Under the pieces are notes generated by a model. That model was not told the origin of the DNA. It saw nothing but the letters and a program-made list of their open reading frames with translations, and ran no database searches. Below, piece by piece: positions 1-11,640 of a DNA stretch of 64,000 nt. The DNA is from Lepidonotus clava (lineage: Eukaryota; Annelida; Polychaeta; Phyllodocida; Polynoidae), in contig OW387138.1 in NCBI GenBank assembly GCA_936440205.1, forward strand, positions 52,963,526-53,027,525, written 5' to 3'. A program made the position numbers and the translations under genes. Numbering within the stretch: the first letter of the stretch is position 1; each line of letters starts with the position of its first letter.

Positions 1-142
1 TGTTGCACATCCAAACTGGGCTGTGTGTTTGCCTTATACACAACAAGAAACACAAGATTGCTCTTGGACTTAGTAAATGGCAATATCAAATAATATGCTA
101 AATTGCCTTTCAGATGACATATGGAGTGTTATCATAATATGA

Positions 143-205
143 TACCAAAATTTCAAGACACATTTTTCTTATATTATAAGAAAAATGTGTCTTGAAATTT
201 TGGTA
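143..205. repeat. Perfect 30 bp inverted repeat (hairpin)
   Basis: Bases 143-172 are exactly complementary to 176-205, leaving a 3 nt loop. The arms are AT-rich and contain TTTCAAGACAC. The perfect pairing and tiny loop argue against a conserved microRNA precursor, which usually has bulges and a larger loop. A miniature foldback element or a recent fold-over duplication fits better. No flanking target duplication was recognised. Confidence 0.85.
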
Positions 206-319
206 ATTAAGGACAAATTGTATTATTAGATGGATTAAGGACACCTAAATTCTTTAGAACCATCTTGATAAATAGTCCATAGGATGCAATTAGTTTAAAA
301 AGAATAAAAAAAGGCCAAC

Positions 320-1140
320 ATATCACCTTGCAAAACTTGACATTCACCTTGCCCTTGAGTCAAGGTTATATTGGCATTATATCATCATTTGCCTAAAATT
401 GTATCTACCTTTGGTGAAAGTATGACACTCCCATCTTGAATACTTCTGACTTTGGATAATTTGGAATTGTGAACTATGTAAAGAGTGGCATCAACCTCCT
501 TGAAACATGTTATCTCTTGGTTACAATGGCACCATCATAACATTTAAATTTGATCCTAGTTCAAGAAACAAATGTTTTCAAAGTAACTGATAGTCTAAAT
601 TCCCGATTTACATGCCAATTTTGAGATTTGATCTTTTAAAACATGGCCTTGACCTTGATCCAAGGTCAAATTTGTATATTTATCACTTGCCAAAAATTGA
701 TATCTACCTTTGGTAACTTGGTTCAAAGTATTGCTATGAATTGAAAGATGATCATGTGTACTAAGTTTATGGAGTGTCTCAATTTCATCCTTATTTACGG
801 AACATGTGTTGTCAAGGTATTTGATAGTCAAAATTCCTGATTTTCATGCCAATTTTGATATTTGACCTTGTAAAACATGATCTTGACCTTGACTCAAGTA
901 AAAATAATATATTCATCATTTGCGCAAAATTGATATCTACCTTTGGTGAAAATATGGCACTGCTATCATGAATAGCTTTTGACTTGTTGATAATTTTGGT
1001 TTGTGATGTCTCTAAAGAGGTATGCCATATGTGTTGGCAAAAAATTGTGTGTCCAATCATAATTGCACTAGATTTACTTCAAATCCTCTTTTTGTTCAAA
1101 AAGAATTTTCATATTGATTTGATTGCTGAACCTCTACCAA
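320..1140. repeat. Diverged tandem repeat, unit about 230-300 bp
   Basis: Three related segments share, in order, a CCTTGACCTTG-like stretch, a CATTTGCC-like stretch and ATCTACCTTTGGT (near 405, 705 and 938). The copies are clearly diverged, so the array is old. A similar GACCTTGACCTTG style recurs near 60060-60260 at the other end of the window. The short open frames within it do not look coding. Confidence 0.6.
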
Positions 1141-2435
1141 AAACAGTAGAACACTCAATTTGTTAAACTGAGTATGTGAATTGGGTGAGGGTTTCCATGG
1201 AGAAAGATCATAAAGAGGCTTATAGGAATTGACAAATATTTTATAGTATGCTTAGAATATATATTGCCCTTATATTCAAGAGTTTTTACCTTAATGTGAT
1301 AGGCCTCAGTTTTATTATTGTTACACCATCGCTAAAAGGTTGTTTTTTTGTGAAAAAAGAATTTGATGTTCTGTATTCATATGGCAAGGTTCTAGCAAAG
1401 TTGTTCAAAATGTTGTACAGTGTGATAGATTTACAACATTTTTTGAAATTTGAATATCTTTATGGGTGCAGACCCAGAATTTCGAAAACCATAGTGTTTT
1501 CTTTACACTCTAGAAATAGTTTTACATGGCATAACAAAGAGAGGATACAACTATTATACTTGAATAACTTAGAATATTGTATTTTGTTAACACATTATTC
1601 TCAACATATATATAAGAGCAAACGTAATACATTGATAATGCATACATGTATGTATATACAGACTTAATATATATGCATTCAAAAATATCAAATCTAACTT
1701 TATTCAGAATGACCTACTATTCATTCCAATGCACCTTTATGGCCAGAGCATTCTCCATTTAAGTTAGATCATATAAGGTTATTGATTCGTTGCATTATTC
1801 TGATGATGAGGATGTATCATGTAAAGGAGCTATGAAAACATTGTTTCATATTGGCATTTGCATGAATTCAACTCTTTATATAATCACTTTTGTTTTATTT
1901 TGAGTAGGTACACTATTTCCTGATTCTGACCACTGTATATATGCATTTCATCTTGAAATAGAATGTAGACATTGATCTTAAATGGCTCATTTCATAAAAC
2001 CATGTTTGAAATATGTTACTTTTAGAATGTAACACTTTTTAACATTTTGACAATGCTGAGGTAGTGTTATAAAAAAACATTATTCAATTGGTTGAAACAA
2101 CGCTGCTGCAGTGTTTGTTCTGTAATGTTGCAAAAAGGTAATGATGTACACAATTATATGAGCATTGTGTGTTAGCTAAGTTGTAAACAAATGTAAACTG
2201 AATTGCGCAATTACTGCTTTAAAGCTCAATTAATGAAGAAATATGTTAAAAGAGGTGAAATAAATTCAACACCATTCTTGTTTAGAATCCTCCTATTCAA
2301 CATTTTGTGTTAGGGCCAGAGGATATTTCAATAATATTAACAAATGCATGCTTATTGTTTCTAAACTGAGAATCTTGGGATACCTCACAACTGCCAATGT
2401 TTCACAATTTATAACACATCCTCTTTTTCTTAATC
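1141..2435. other. AT-rich non-coding stretch upstream of the exostosin-like exon
   Basis: No gene is supported here. A 139-codon frame at 1248-1667 has leucine/phenylalanine-rich, low-complexity content and no recognisable domain. The region is probably the intron before coding exon A, because a pyrimidine tract and AG lie directly before that exon. Confidence 0.5.
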
Positions 2436-2437
2436 AG

Positions 2438-3742
2438 GTTATAAAATGGCATCAATTCGGAGAAGGTTTCGTTTGTGCAGTATCACCTTTGTTGTTGGAG
2501 CATTTTTGCACATTTATCTAAGCTCAACGCACTTGGGCTATGACGCTGAACTGCATAACCCATCAAGGCCTATTCCATCTTATCAATTGAGAGACAGTTT
2601 AGTTCATAACCAAGTGAAGTCCACACACATGATATACATTTATCGACATATTGAAATAAATAGCAGCTGCTCTGAGTCTACATCATTTTTGCAGACACAA
2701 AAGAATTTGTATTTAGAAATTGACTATATAACAAATGATCCTAGCAAGGCTAGTGTTTTCGTTGTATTGCTTGATGTTACATCATTACATAAGTCCTGTG
2801 TAATCTTGGAGACTCTTCCCCATTGGAATGGGGGTGAGAATCATGTTGTTATTGTCTATAACATTGCATCCGACATTGACGTTCGAAAAATGATACAAAA
2901 TCGAGTCGGACAGGAAGTCTTTTGCCAAGCTGTACATGAGCACACCTATTTTTCAAATAACCAGGACATAATGATACCTTCTGTTATGGATCTTAAAGGA
3001 AACTTTATGATGTTACCAGTGTATAGAAAGTATCTTGTCACATTTTCAGGGATCAAACCAAGGCCCTTTGATTCTACAAAGTATTCTCTGTACCTTGACC
3101 TTCAGCATCAACAAGAGGCTTACCTAGATTTGAATTGCACATCAGAAAAGTTAGAAGGCCCTTCTGAAGAATGGAAGTTATGTACCAATGAGAACAAAAG
3201 GAAACAGAATCTTTTAAGCTCAACATTTTCTTTAATTCCAACTTATAAACAAGACAAATACATTTCTACAGTTTCGTTCCACATGCGTCTTCATGAGGCC
3301 CTTTATTATGGCAGTATACCAGTGTGTGTTGGTGACATCTATCCACCCTTTCCATATGGACAGATTTTAGATTGGAAAAGAGCTTCGATAGTGATTACAC
3401 ATGATATAACTGCAGGCCAACTAATCCATCTCTTATCATCTTATAAAAGGACTGCAGTTTTTGAACTGAGACGTCAAGGTCGAATAATCTGGATGTCCTA
3501 TTTCAGCTCACCAAGAGTGATTTTAGAATCCGCCTTGTTAGTTTTGCGGATGCGGTCACTAACACCAGGTCCAACACCACCCTCACTTCAAATAAAAGGT
3601 TGGAACGCAGGAACATTAAATCATGTAAAACGTCATAAGATCATATATGATTCAGAATACTTTCATCGTACTGGTGACCATTTTCATGAGTTTACTTCAA
3701 CTCCATTTGAGCCAAAAGTTCCAGTTGAAATTGTTGCACAAG
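2438..3742 (+). CDS. EXTL3: EXTL3-like exostosin, coding exon A (signal anchor and GT47 domain)
   Basis: This exon encodes the N-terminal part of a Golgi/ER type II glycosyltransferase of the exostosin family, which works in heparan sulfate synthesis. Translation starts at 2446; the ATG lies 8 bases after a pyrimidine-rich acceptor (AG at 2436-2437), so a non-coding upstream exon is implied. Residues 11-27 are a hydrophobic signal anchor. Residues 124-133 (LPHWNGGENH) match the exostosin LPxWNxGxNH block, and residues 283-297 (HEALYYGSIPVCVGD) match the GT47 donor-site region. The C-terminal STPFEPKVP resembles the linker HTPFDPVLP of vertebrate EXTL3 as I recall it. The exon ends after one base of a codon at 3742, followed by GTAGGA. 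Reading through the donor reaches a stop within a few codons. The N-terminus is shorter than in vertebrate EXTL3. EXTL3 is the best fit among EXT1, EXT2 and EXTL1-3. Confidence 0.88.
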
Positions 3743-3956
3743 GTAGGAAATATTTATGAATAGATGATGTCAAAATAATTAGGATGATTTGTATAACGTC
3801 CTTTGCTATTGCTAATGCCTGGTCTGTGTCAGGCTCCAGAAGAAAGAGAAACTGGATGAGTTGGGGCTCATGACTCTTGGGGCAGTTAGATGGGAATGTT
3901 AATGTTTTTTGTTTGGAGATACATGGACCTACACCTTGGTGTTAGGGAAGACGTCA

Positions 3957-4305
3957 AAATTCCCCACAGCCAACCGCAACCAGTGGTCAGTGATATCACA
4001 GCTTGTATCCACCACACAGGGGACTGAGGGTTGCAGCCTGCTGTGACAGGGCTGCAGCCCTATATAAAAGGGGTGGGGACAATATCTTAATGTCCTCAAA
4101 TGACCTCATTAACTAATCGATTAATCAGTTAATCAACCCTAATGAAGTGATAAGGGTATGCAATGTATACAACTATGAAAGAAAAGTTCCATTCTATCTA
4201 TCCCCCCAATTATATATTGATAAAAGGTGGTGTCTTGCATCCTTAATTAGATAGTAATTGGTTTTAGAATACTGCAGCCAGTCATGGCACATGGGGTTTA
4301 TAACT
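3957..4305. mobile_element. Dispersed DNA element, copy A
   Basis: This stretch is closely similar, in the same orientation, to 25393-25680 plus 26241-26300. Shared landmarks are CCACAGCCAAC, GGGACTGAGGGTTGCAGCC, AATTATATATTGATAAAAGG and GGCACAT.GGGTTATAAC. Just upstream, near 3940-3960, TTAGGGAAGACGTCAAAATT resembles the inverted complement of the right end of copy B (26345-26372), so these may be terminal inverted repeats. Copy A lacks the TTAA-flanked insertion found in copy B. It is cut off on the right by a LINE fragment. Confidence 0.75.
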
Positions 4306-5035
4306 ATATATAGTTCAATATACCTGAAGTAATTGAAACTCTATTGTCTGTAAAAACTAAATCTATTAATGTTTTGGTATTTCTGGTTTCTTTAGTAGTA
4401 CCCTCTATATGCTGGATCAAATTATGTCTTAGTTCAAAATCTTTTAATTTAACTCTGTCTGGATTCTTTCTCAGCCTCCCATAGTCAATGTTCATGTCCC
4501 CTATAAGAATCAGACTACTTCGAAACCTATCAATTCCTGATGTGAACAACTTTAAAGTCTTCAAGAATTCTAAAGTGTTCCCATCCGGCGGTCTATAGGT
4601 AAATAATATTACCATTGGTCTATGCATTCCTATTTTGACTTTTAGTCCTATAAGTTCAATATTAGGATCTATTATCTCTGATCTCGGAGAAATCATCTCG
4701 TATTGGATTGTATCCCTTAAGTAAACACACAGGCCTCCCCCTTTCTTGTTCCTCCCTGTCTCTGTCTAGGCGAACTAAATTGAAGCCCCTCATAGCTACC
4801 GCTGAATCTGGTATAGATGAGTTAAGCCATGTCTCTGACAAGAGGACCACATCACTCATCTTGAAACTATTGTATATTGCATCAATTTTATGCAATAGGC
4901 TCCTAGCATTCAAATGTACCACTATGAGCCCTTTCATGTCGTCCAAATGGTCCATGTTGTGTTTAGTCATCATATCAAATGATAGTGTTTGTATCTCATC
5001 ATAGAAACGCTTACTGCAAAAAGAGACCATTCATG
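4306..5035 (-). mobile_element. LINE fragment: endonuclease domain
   Basis: Two overlapping minus-strand frames (5030-4662 and 4696-4304) encode an apurinic-type endonuclease of a non-LTR retrotransposon in the CR1/L2/Jockey group. Visible motifs are HLNARSLLHK, SDVVLLSETWL, FTYRPPDGN, LIGDMNID and LIDLVFTDNR. The frames are offset by one frameshift near 4680. The SDHxP end of the endonuclease and the whole reverse transcriptase are missing, so this is a truncated, dead copy. Confidence 0.88.
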
Positions 5036-6135
5036 ATCATGAGGTGATGTGAAGATATGAGTTGATCGAATGATATTATGTGATAACAACATTGAGTGTG
5101 CGCAATTGGAGTGGTGGCGGAGGGGTCTTATATAATCATAAGTATGCTTATCTTTATCAAGTGTACCTTTCTATTCTCTCCAAAATCCCCACCTTCCTCG
5201 GCAAAGACAAAGTAATCCTTCACAAGTTCTTGTCATTGATCGTCGTTGGCGCTGCCATGAAGATTAGTCCGAACAATTGTGTTTAGTGCTGCTGCCAAAA
5301 TCCTTACAATCTTGGTATCCACACTGATGTTGCAGTTCAAACAATAACACTCTCATTAACATGTCAGGCCTCATTTTTGCACACCCGATTCTATTGATCG
5401 GATCTTTAAATTTCATGAACACTCCTGCTTCCGGCACGCTGAGAGCATCTTAGCCAATCAGAGTGCTCGGATCGCAACATGTGACCTCCTTGACGACGAT
5501 TGTTTACGGCGACGGCTTTCAAAATCCACCTTCTGATTGGTCCATCCCCATCCAAATTCAAAATCTGAAAATGCAATTGGCTAGAGGAGGTCCCTCGTTT
5601 TTTGGTGGTACAAAAAGTTCTTGGGTTATGGACTCCTAAAAGCGGCTCGCAAGTCAGCAAAGTTGATAAAATTTGGTGTCTCAGGAGTCATTTGTTCTAA
5701 CTCACTGAAGCAGAAGAACAACTTTGGCGGCCATTCTAACACACTTAGATTTTTAATTTCATCAAAATATTTTGGGAAATGATAGTCCTGAAATAAAAGA
5801 TTAAGAAAATGCAAAAAAAAAGTCATTTTCGATGGAAGTAGCTAGGTATGAGAGTGAAGGGGTTATTTATAGGAGGGTGGGTATGGTCGCTGGTGCCTGA
5901 CATGAAGGGTGTTAGGGGATGTGTTCAGCAGGCACCAGAGGAGGGAGTGTAAGTTAATGAAAGAGGCACCAGAGGGGTTGGCAATGACATGTAATACCAT
6001 CTACAGGGATGACAGCACATTGAAGTAGTATTGCATTGCGGCCCCTGCCTGTTTGACAGACTTAGACCACTGACATATTGTCACATTTGATTCTTATTGT
6101 CGTGCCCTCATCCTTAGGGGATTTGAATGTGTATG
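5036..6135. other. Unassigned region with three CCAAT-type boxes
   Basis: No gene is supported. Three CCAAT motifs (one forward, AGCCAATCAG near 5453; two reverse, TGATTGGTC near 5535 and AATTGGCT near 5576) fall within about 130 bp of GC-richer sequence, and TATA-like strings occur at 5128 and 5865. On the minus strand an AG-preceded frame at 5790-5630 reads YHFPKYFDEIKNLSVLEWPP, with no family I recognise. This may be a mobile-element promoter or the far end of the adjacent DIRS-like fossil. Confidence 0.3.
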
Positions 6136-6139
6136 CAGT

Positions 6140-7105
6140 GATCATAATGTCCTATTGATGGTCCGATCCGGGATAATTGCTACAACCTTCCAGTCTGCCA
6201 TATAAGTGTGGAACGACTGTATTTCCTTCTTCATCTCTGTGTCTACTACAACTGAGCCCTCCCCCATGTCCCTTAAGGCTTGGAGGAGTCGGGAGACAAA
6301 GAGGCGGGTGGGTTGTGCACACTTTGCTGCGTGCAGCAGGCGTCTGATCAGTGATTGCAGCTCCTTCTTAGTCATGGAGCTGTGATTTACCGACCTATCC
6401 AAGATCCTGCATGTGGCTTTAAGTTTGTCCATGGGAAGGCTGACTGTGCCTGCCCTTGCATTGATGTGCATGCCCAGAAACCTGATGGTGTGGGATGGGG
6501 GCTGGGTATTTTTTACCACCTCCGGCACCCCTAACTCTCTCAACACATCACTGACCTTATCAAATACAAAGTAGGCTGAGATGAGATCTGGCGCTATCAC
6601 CACCATATCATCCAGGAACATTATCACCTCTATGCCCTTTTCTTTTAGGATGTGTATTGTAAACCTAGACCCCTTCTCGAAGTGCATGCTGGACAACTGT
6701 GTCTCGTACGGCAGGACCATGTCCAAATAGTAGGCCTCCTTACTATCCTGGTCAGCCCACCTGACATTCAGCAGTGGCCAGTCCAGGGAACATGCCCTAA
6801 GAATTGCTATATGCCCGGTATTTGTCCACCAAAAACATTGTTGCTGCTAAGCCCATTTCAGTTATCTTATCCACTAGGTACTGTATTGTTGGGAGGGTAT
6901 GGTCATATTTTATTCCTATTGAAACATTCTTTTTAATATATGTGTTTACTGAATTGTCTATGGGGTACAATAGATCAGTAATTATTTGCCTGTTGGTCAT
7001 CCTTCTCCTCTCATCATAAGGGGGGTACTCTGTGAAGATTGGTTTGTGATACAGCCCCTTCATTGCCCCATGGCCTATCTCCGGAAGATTCTTTACACAC
7101 AATGA
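6140..7105 (-). mobile_element. DIRS-like (tyrosine-recombinase) retroelement fossil, RT/RNase H part
   Basis: Minus-strand frames resemble the reverse transcriptase of DIRS/Ngaro-type retrotransposons. The block around SVNTYI resembles the family's SVN-type motif before the RT core, MFLDDMVVIAPD is the catalytic region, and IRFLGMHINARAGTVSLP is the following family-typical block. Only the reverse transcriptase and the start of RNase H are seen; no capsid-like gene, recombinase or terminal repeats were recognised. It is a partial, broken copy with a few breaks, and looks old. Confidence 0.65.
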
Positions 7106-7244
7106 TTTTCACAATGCATGGGAATACAGAACCACTTTGTGCATATTGTGGACCATTATAGGCACAAGGTGGTTATTTTTCGTCACTCCAAACACGAGGT
7201 AACGATTGACGTCATGTAATATCAAAAACCCAAAGTCAGTATGC

Positions 7245-8045
7245 ATGAGACATGGTGGTGCAGGGCTGAGGTGGTCAGTGCAGGGCTGAGGTGGTCAGTG
7301 TAAAGCTGAGGTGGTCAGTGCAGGGCTGAGGTGGTCAGTTTAGGTCTGAGGTGGTCAGTGCAGGGCTGAGTTGGTCAGTGCAGGGCTGAGGTGGTCAGTG
7401 CAGGAATGAGGTGCACGTGGTCAGCGTAGGACTGAGGTGGTCAGTGCAGGGAGGTGGTGGTCAGTGGAGGGAGGTGGTAGTCAGTGTAGGGCTGAGGTGA
7501 TCAGTGCAGGGCTGAGGTGGTCAGTGTAGGGCTGAGGTGGTCAGTGCAGGGAGGTGGTAGTCAGTGTAGGGCTGAGGTGGTCAGTGCAGGGAGGTGGTGG
7601 TCAGTGGAGGGAGGTGGTAGTCAGTGCAGGGATGAGGTGGTCAGTGCAGGGATGAGGTGGACAGTGTAGGGCTGAGGTGGTCAGTGCAGGGCCGGGGTGG
7701 TCAGTGTAGGGCTAAGGTGGTCAGTGCAGGGAGGTGGTGGTCAGTGTAGGGCTGAGGTGGTCAGTGGAGGGAGGTGGTGGTCAGTGGAGGGAGGTGGTAG
7801 TCAGTGCAGGGATGAGGTGGACAGTGTAGGGCTTAGGTGGACAGTGCAGAGATGAGGTGGTCAGTGGAGGGCCGTGGTGGTCAGTGTAGGGCTGAGTTGT
7901 TCAGTGTAGGGCTGGGGGGTCAGTGCAGGGCTGAGGTGGTCAGTGCAGGGCTGAGGTAGTCAGTGTAGGGCTGAGGTAGTCAGTGCAGGGCTGAGGTAGT
8001 CAGTGTAGGGCTGAGGTGGTCAGTGCAGGGCTGAGGTGGTCAGTG
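7245..8045. repeat. Minisatellite, 20 bp unit, about 40 copies
   Basis: The unit is GGGCTGAGGTGGTCAGTGCA, with variants carrying GGAGGTGGTGG or TAGGGCTGAGG. Some units differ in length (GAGGTGGTAG types). Long open frames seen here on either strand come from the low-complexity repeat and are not genes. Confidence 0.95.
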
Positions 8046-8770
8046 TAGTGGGAAAGTGAGGGAGTAAGGACAGATAGGGGGAGTAAGGGCAGGTTAGGGG
8101 GGTAAGGACAGGAAGGGGGCAGGGGCAAGGAAAGGAAGGGGGTTGGGGTAAGGACAGGTAGGGGCTGGGGGTAATGACAGGTAGGGGGTGGGGGTAAGGA
8201 CAGGAAGGAGGTAGAGGTAAGGACAGGAAAGAAAATAAGGCCGGGAGATGGGGTAGTAGAGGGCTGGGAGCTGGTGCAAAAGAGGGGCAGGAGATGTGGC
8301 TGGAGAGGGCCGAGATATGTGACATGAGAGGGCATGATATTGGGCAGGAGAGGACCGGGAGATGAAGCAAGAGAGGGCTGGAGGGTGTAGCACAAGAGGG
8401 CCGGGAGATGGGGAGTAGAAGACTGGGAGCTGGTGCAGAAGAGGGGCAGGGGATGTCGCAGGAGAAGGCAGGTAGGTGAGGCAGGACAGGGTTGGGAGAT
8501 GAGGCAAGAGAGTGCCTGGAGATGAGAGAGGAGAGGACTGGGAGACAAGGCAGGAAGGGGTTGGGATAAGAACAGGTAGGGGGTCGGATGAAGGACAGGA
8601 AGGGGATGGGTGTAAGGACAGGACGGGGATGGGTATAAGGACAAGAAGGGGGTGGGGGTAAGGGCTGGAATGGGATAGGGGTAAGGACAGGAGGGGTCAG
8701 AGGTAAGGAGAGAAAATAAGAGAGGGCTGGGAGATGGGGCAGGAGAGGGTGGGGATGAGGTGGTCAGTGG
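8046..8770. repeat. Degenerate purine-rich minisatellite
   Basis: Irregular repeats of about 20-27 bp combine GGGGTAAGGACAGG with AGAGAGGGCTGGGAGATGGGGC. Open frames of up to 332 codons on the minus strand are proline/serine/leucine-rich read-outs of the repeat, not proteins. It directly follows the 20 bp array and may have grown from it. Confidence 0.85.
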
Positions 8771-8839
8771 AGGGCTGTGGTGGTCAGTGGAGACCCTTTG
8801 ACCAATTTGGTTGGTCACTGGGTGGCACAGTGAAGGAAG

Positions 8840-9296
8840 TACATGGATGGTCAAAGGGTGGAACAAGTAGGTAGCCATGTGACCAACAATGTACCTCTCA
8901 CACTGTCTCACCCTGTTACAAACTATATATATATATCCCTTACTTTCCCACCCTATGACCAACAATGTACCTCTCTCACTGTCCCAATCTGTGACCATCT
9001 ATGTACCTCCTTTACTGTTCCACCCTGTGACCAACCATGAACCTCCATACTGGTTCCACCCTGTGTCTAACCATGTATCTCTCTACTGGTTCCACCCAGT
9101 GACCAAGCATTTACCTCCCTCACTTTCCACCCACTTACAAACTGTGAACCTCTCTCACTGTACCACTCTGTGAACAACCATGTACCTCAATATTTATCCC
9201 ATTCTGTGACCACCCAGACTAACCATGTACCTCTCACTGTCCCACCCTGTGACCATCTATGTACCTCCCTCACTCTCCCACCCTGTAACCAACCAT
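8840..9296. repeat. Minisatellite with about 33-36 bp unit, host site of the 15.8 kb element
   Basis: The unit reads CCACCCTGTGACCAACCATG followed by TACCTCTCTCACTGTC, with variants. The array stops at 9296, where the 15.8 kb element begins, and resumes at 25100-25140 on the other side. This shows the element inserted into a pre-existing array. Confidence 0.9.
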
Positions 9297-9832
9297 CACG
9301 GGAAATTTTTGAACTCATACAGTAAGTACACTTGGCCATGTCTGAATCAATTTGCTCTAAACCGTGTCAAGGAGTGTAAGTCTTACTCCACCATTAACCC
9401 TGAAACAGCAAAGTATCATTATACCACCCATAGCAGTGGGCGTGTTAGGTAATATTTTTGCGCCTACCTCATAGTTTCCCTTCTCCTTCTGGCGTGTATA
9501 TAAGTGTAAGTCAGGGGGTGTTAACTATATTGTGTCACAAGAGTCCCGTCCGCTCATAGTTCTGTTTACACACCCAACCTTGTCGGTGTGTTAATGTACC
9601 TACCCTCCATTCAGGCACCAATTTAATGGCCAACAGTGGTGTACCCAGGCACCCCCCCCCCGCCCTGAGGGGGGGGGGGTGGGGGGTTTCCATGGTGTCT
9701 GGACCCCCCTCAGATTTCTAAAATGCTACACAATTAAACTACCAATAAAGGGAATTATCCAAATAAGGGGTCTCTGGAATCCCCTCAGATTTATCAAAGT
9801 TTGTATGCCTATAGGGGGAATGTGGGTTGTAT
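9297..9832 (+). repeat. Left terminal inverted repeat of the 15.8 kb element
   Basis: The repeat is the reverse complement of 24569-25099 with roughly a dozen or two differences by eye. It contains TATATAAG at 9497-9504 reading inward, a run of C then G around 9651-9685 that can fold, and a CAGTGGTGTACCCAGG string at 9643 like the tips of common hAT-type elements. At and just inside its inner edge GGGTTGTATC appears twice (9823, 9842) and again at 10631, possibly subterminal transposase-binding repeats. Confidence 0.93.
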
Positions 9833-11640
9833 CCCGCAAGTGGGTTGTATCGCGCATCTACACTTGAATGTTTATGAAATAGCTTCGATTAATTTGATCA
9901 TCATAATTTTGCTATTTTTTGCAATTATCACATGGGACAAAATGTCATTCATCTGAAATTCAATCATGACTTCATATCTTTTGCTAATATCTATTCTGAC
10001 GATTGGATTAAGCATTTTGGCTCCATAATCTTAAAATATCGTTTGGAATTTCTTATTAAATTATTTCATATTTTTCTATCAAAAATGAGCCTATAAAATC
10101 CGCCATACAAAGCTTACATGCACGATATAACAACCGACCGTTCATTCTTATTCATATAAATAAGAATTTACCTTTAAAAAGGGCAACTTCAGGGCTACAC
10201 TATTATTTTTCTACACCGGCCTTCCCACATTTACGTCATATAATTTATGGCTTTCCAAGCTTAACAAAAAATGCACCAAATATGCTATAGATGCAGGGGT
10301 AACCCACCCTTTATAACATATAAAAAAGGAATGAAAAAGGTGTGCGAGTGTAACGGTGACACTGGGGGATATAGGATGTCGTGTGCTAGGCCACCCTAGC
10401 CGACTCTAGCGGGATTCGAACAAGCAAGTTGTTCCATTATCATAGACTGTATGCGCAGGCCAGTGTCGCGGCTCGCCGATAAGGAACTCCGGAGGGGGCC
10501 TTTTAAACAACTATTGGCCTACATGGGCTGATGCAATGTGACGGGATACTACTGAGTTTGCTGACCTAATAAGAATAGACGAGGCTGAAGCGCAGAAGGA
10601 GTATAGTGTACACACAACTAGGGTAAAACAGGGTTGTATCGCTCACATTGGTATATCATTAGCGCATTTTGTTTTAATAGCCCTTACATATAGAAAAAAA
10701 AAATATATAAAATCACAAATAATTCATAATAATTAATGAAATGCGTCAAAACAGCGATAAAGCGTGATTTAACTTTATAACCTCTATGATTACTTTATAA
10801 TGAAACAATGTTCTTCCCATGATGCTGGGTACAACCCTTATCATGAAATGAAAGTAATATTTTTGAGAAATCTTATAACATATCATATCAATAATGGTTT
10901 TCCATCCCATCAAAGTAATGCCCAATAGGCCTATTTCCAAAAAAAAATAGGGTTAGTTCAACCAAACTTGTAGCTAAAAGTTTTAAGAGCGTATTTCCAA
11001 AAAGCAAATATGGTTTAAGCCTTTTCTAAACCAGATTTCTTAAACTCGCTTGTGAGACTGGTTTAAGCATTATAAGGCAAAAATAATTTGGTCTTTCCCA
11101 ACCTTTCCCAACCTAGCTACTGAACTCAGTAACAGAATAAAACATGTCTAACTAATACAATTCACAAGTTATAGCCTCATAAACCTATTCTAAATTTGTA
11201 TTTCGCCTAATGTATTATTTACCATTTCAACTAGAACTCTCCACCTTAACTTTGTTTTAAGGTCCTTAGTTACAGTTTAACTAAAACAGTTAGAAATACA
11301 GGATTTTTAAAACAGATTTTCTTGAAACACATTATTTAGGAGTTAAACCAGGCTGCCTAAACCAGATTCTTAAACTTCATGGAAATACTGGGTGAAAGGC
11401 TTGAAAGCGCACCTGGTCTTCACTGAAAATGATAATATTAAATAACCTTGACTACACATAAAACTATTATTTTGTGAGATTTCAAGTTTTTACCCTTATT
11501 TAACTCTCGACATAAGAAATGATAAATGCGCTATATTAGCCTGATGGGCCATGCCCCCCTCCCCCCCTCCCCTGTTAAATCATGTTGTTTAAAAAGGGGC
11601 CCCTCCCACATAGATTAATGCAATTTGGAGTGGTAGTCGA
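9833..11640. other. Non-coding left interior of the 15.8 kb element
   Basis: No convincing gene is seen. It includes AT-rich stretches and, on the minus strand near 10420-10500, a GTTCGAATCCCGC string that looks like a polymerase III B box, suggesting a tRNA-like or SINE-like remnant. Around 10980-11380 several TGGTTTAAGC/AAACCAG-like strings occur in both orientations. Confidence 0.4.

Noticed and set aside
1248-1667. 139-codon + strand frame upstream of the exostosin exon
   Set aside because: No domain, no splice context and AT-driven amino-acid content; it looks like chance.
8000-8998. 332-codon minus-strand open frame
   Set aside because: It is a proline/serine/leucine-rich read-out of a purine-rich minisatellite; three frames are open at once, which is expected from the composition.
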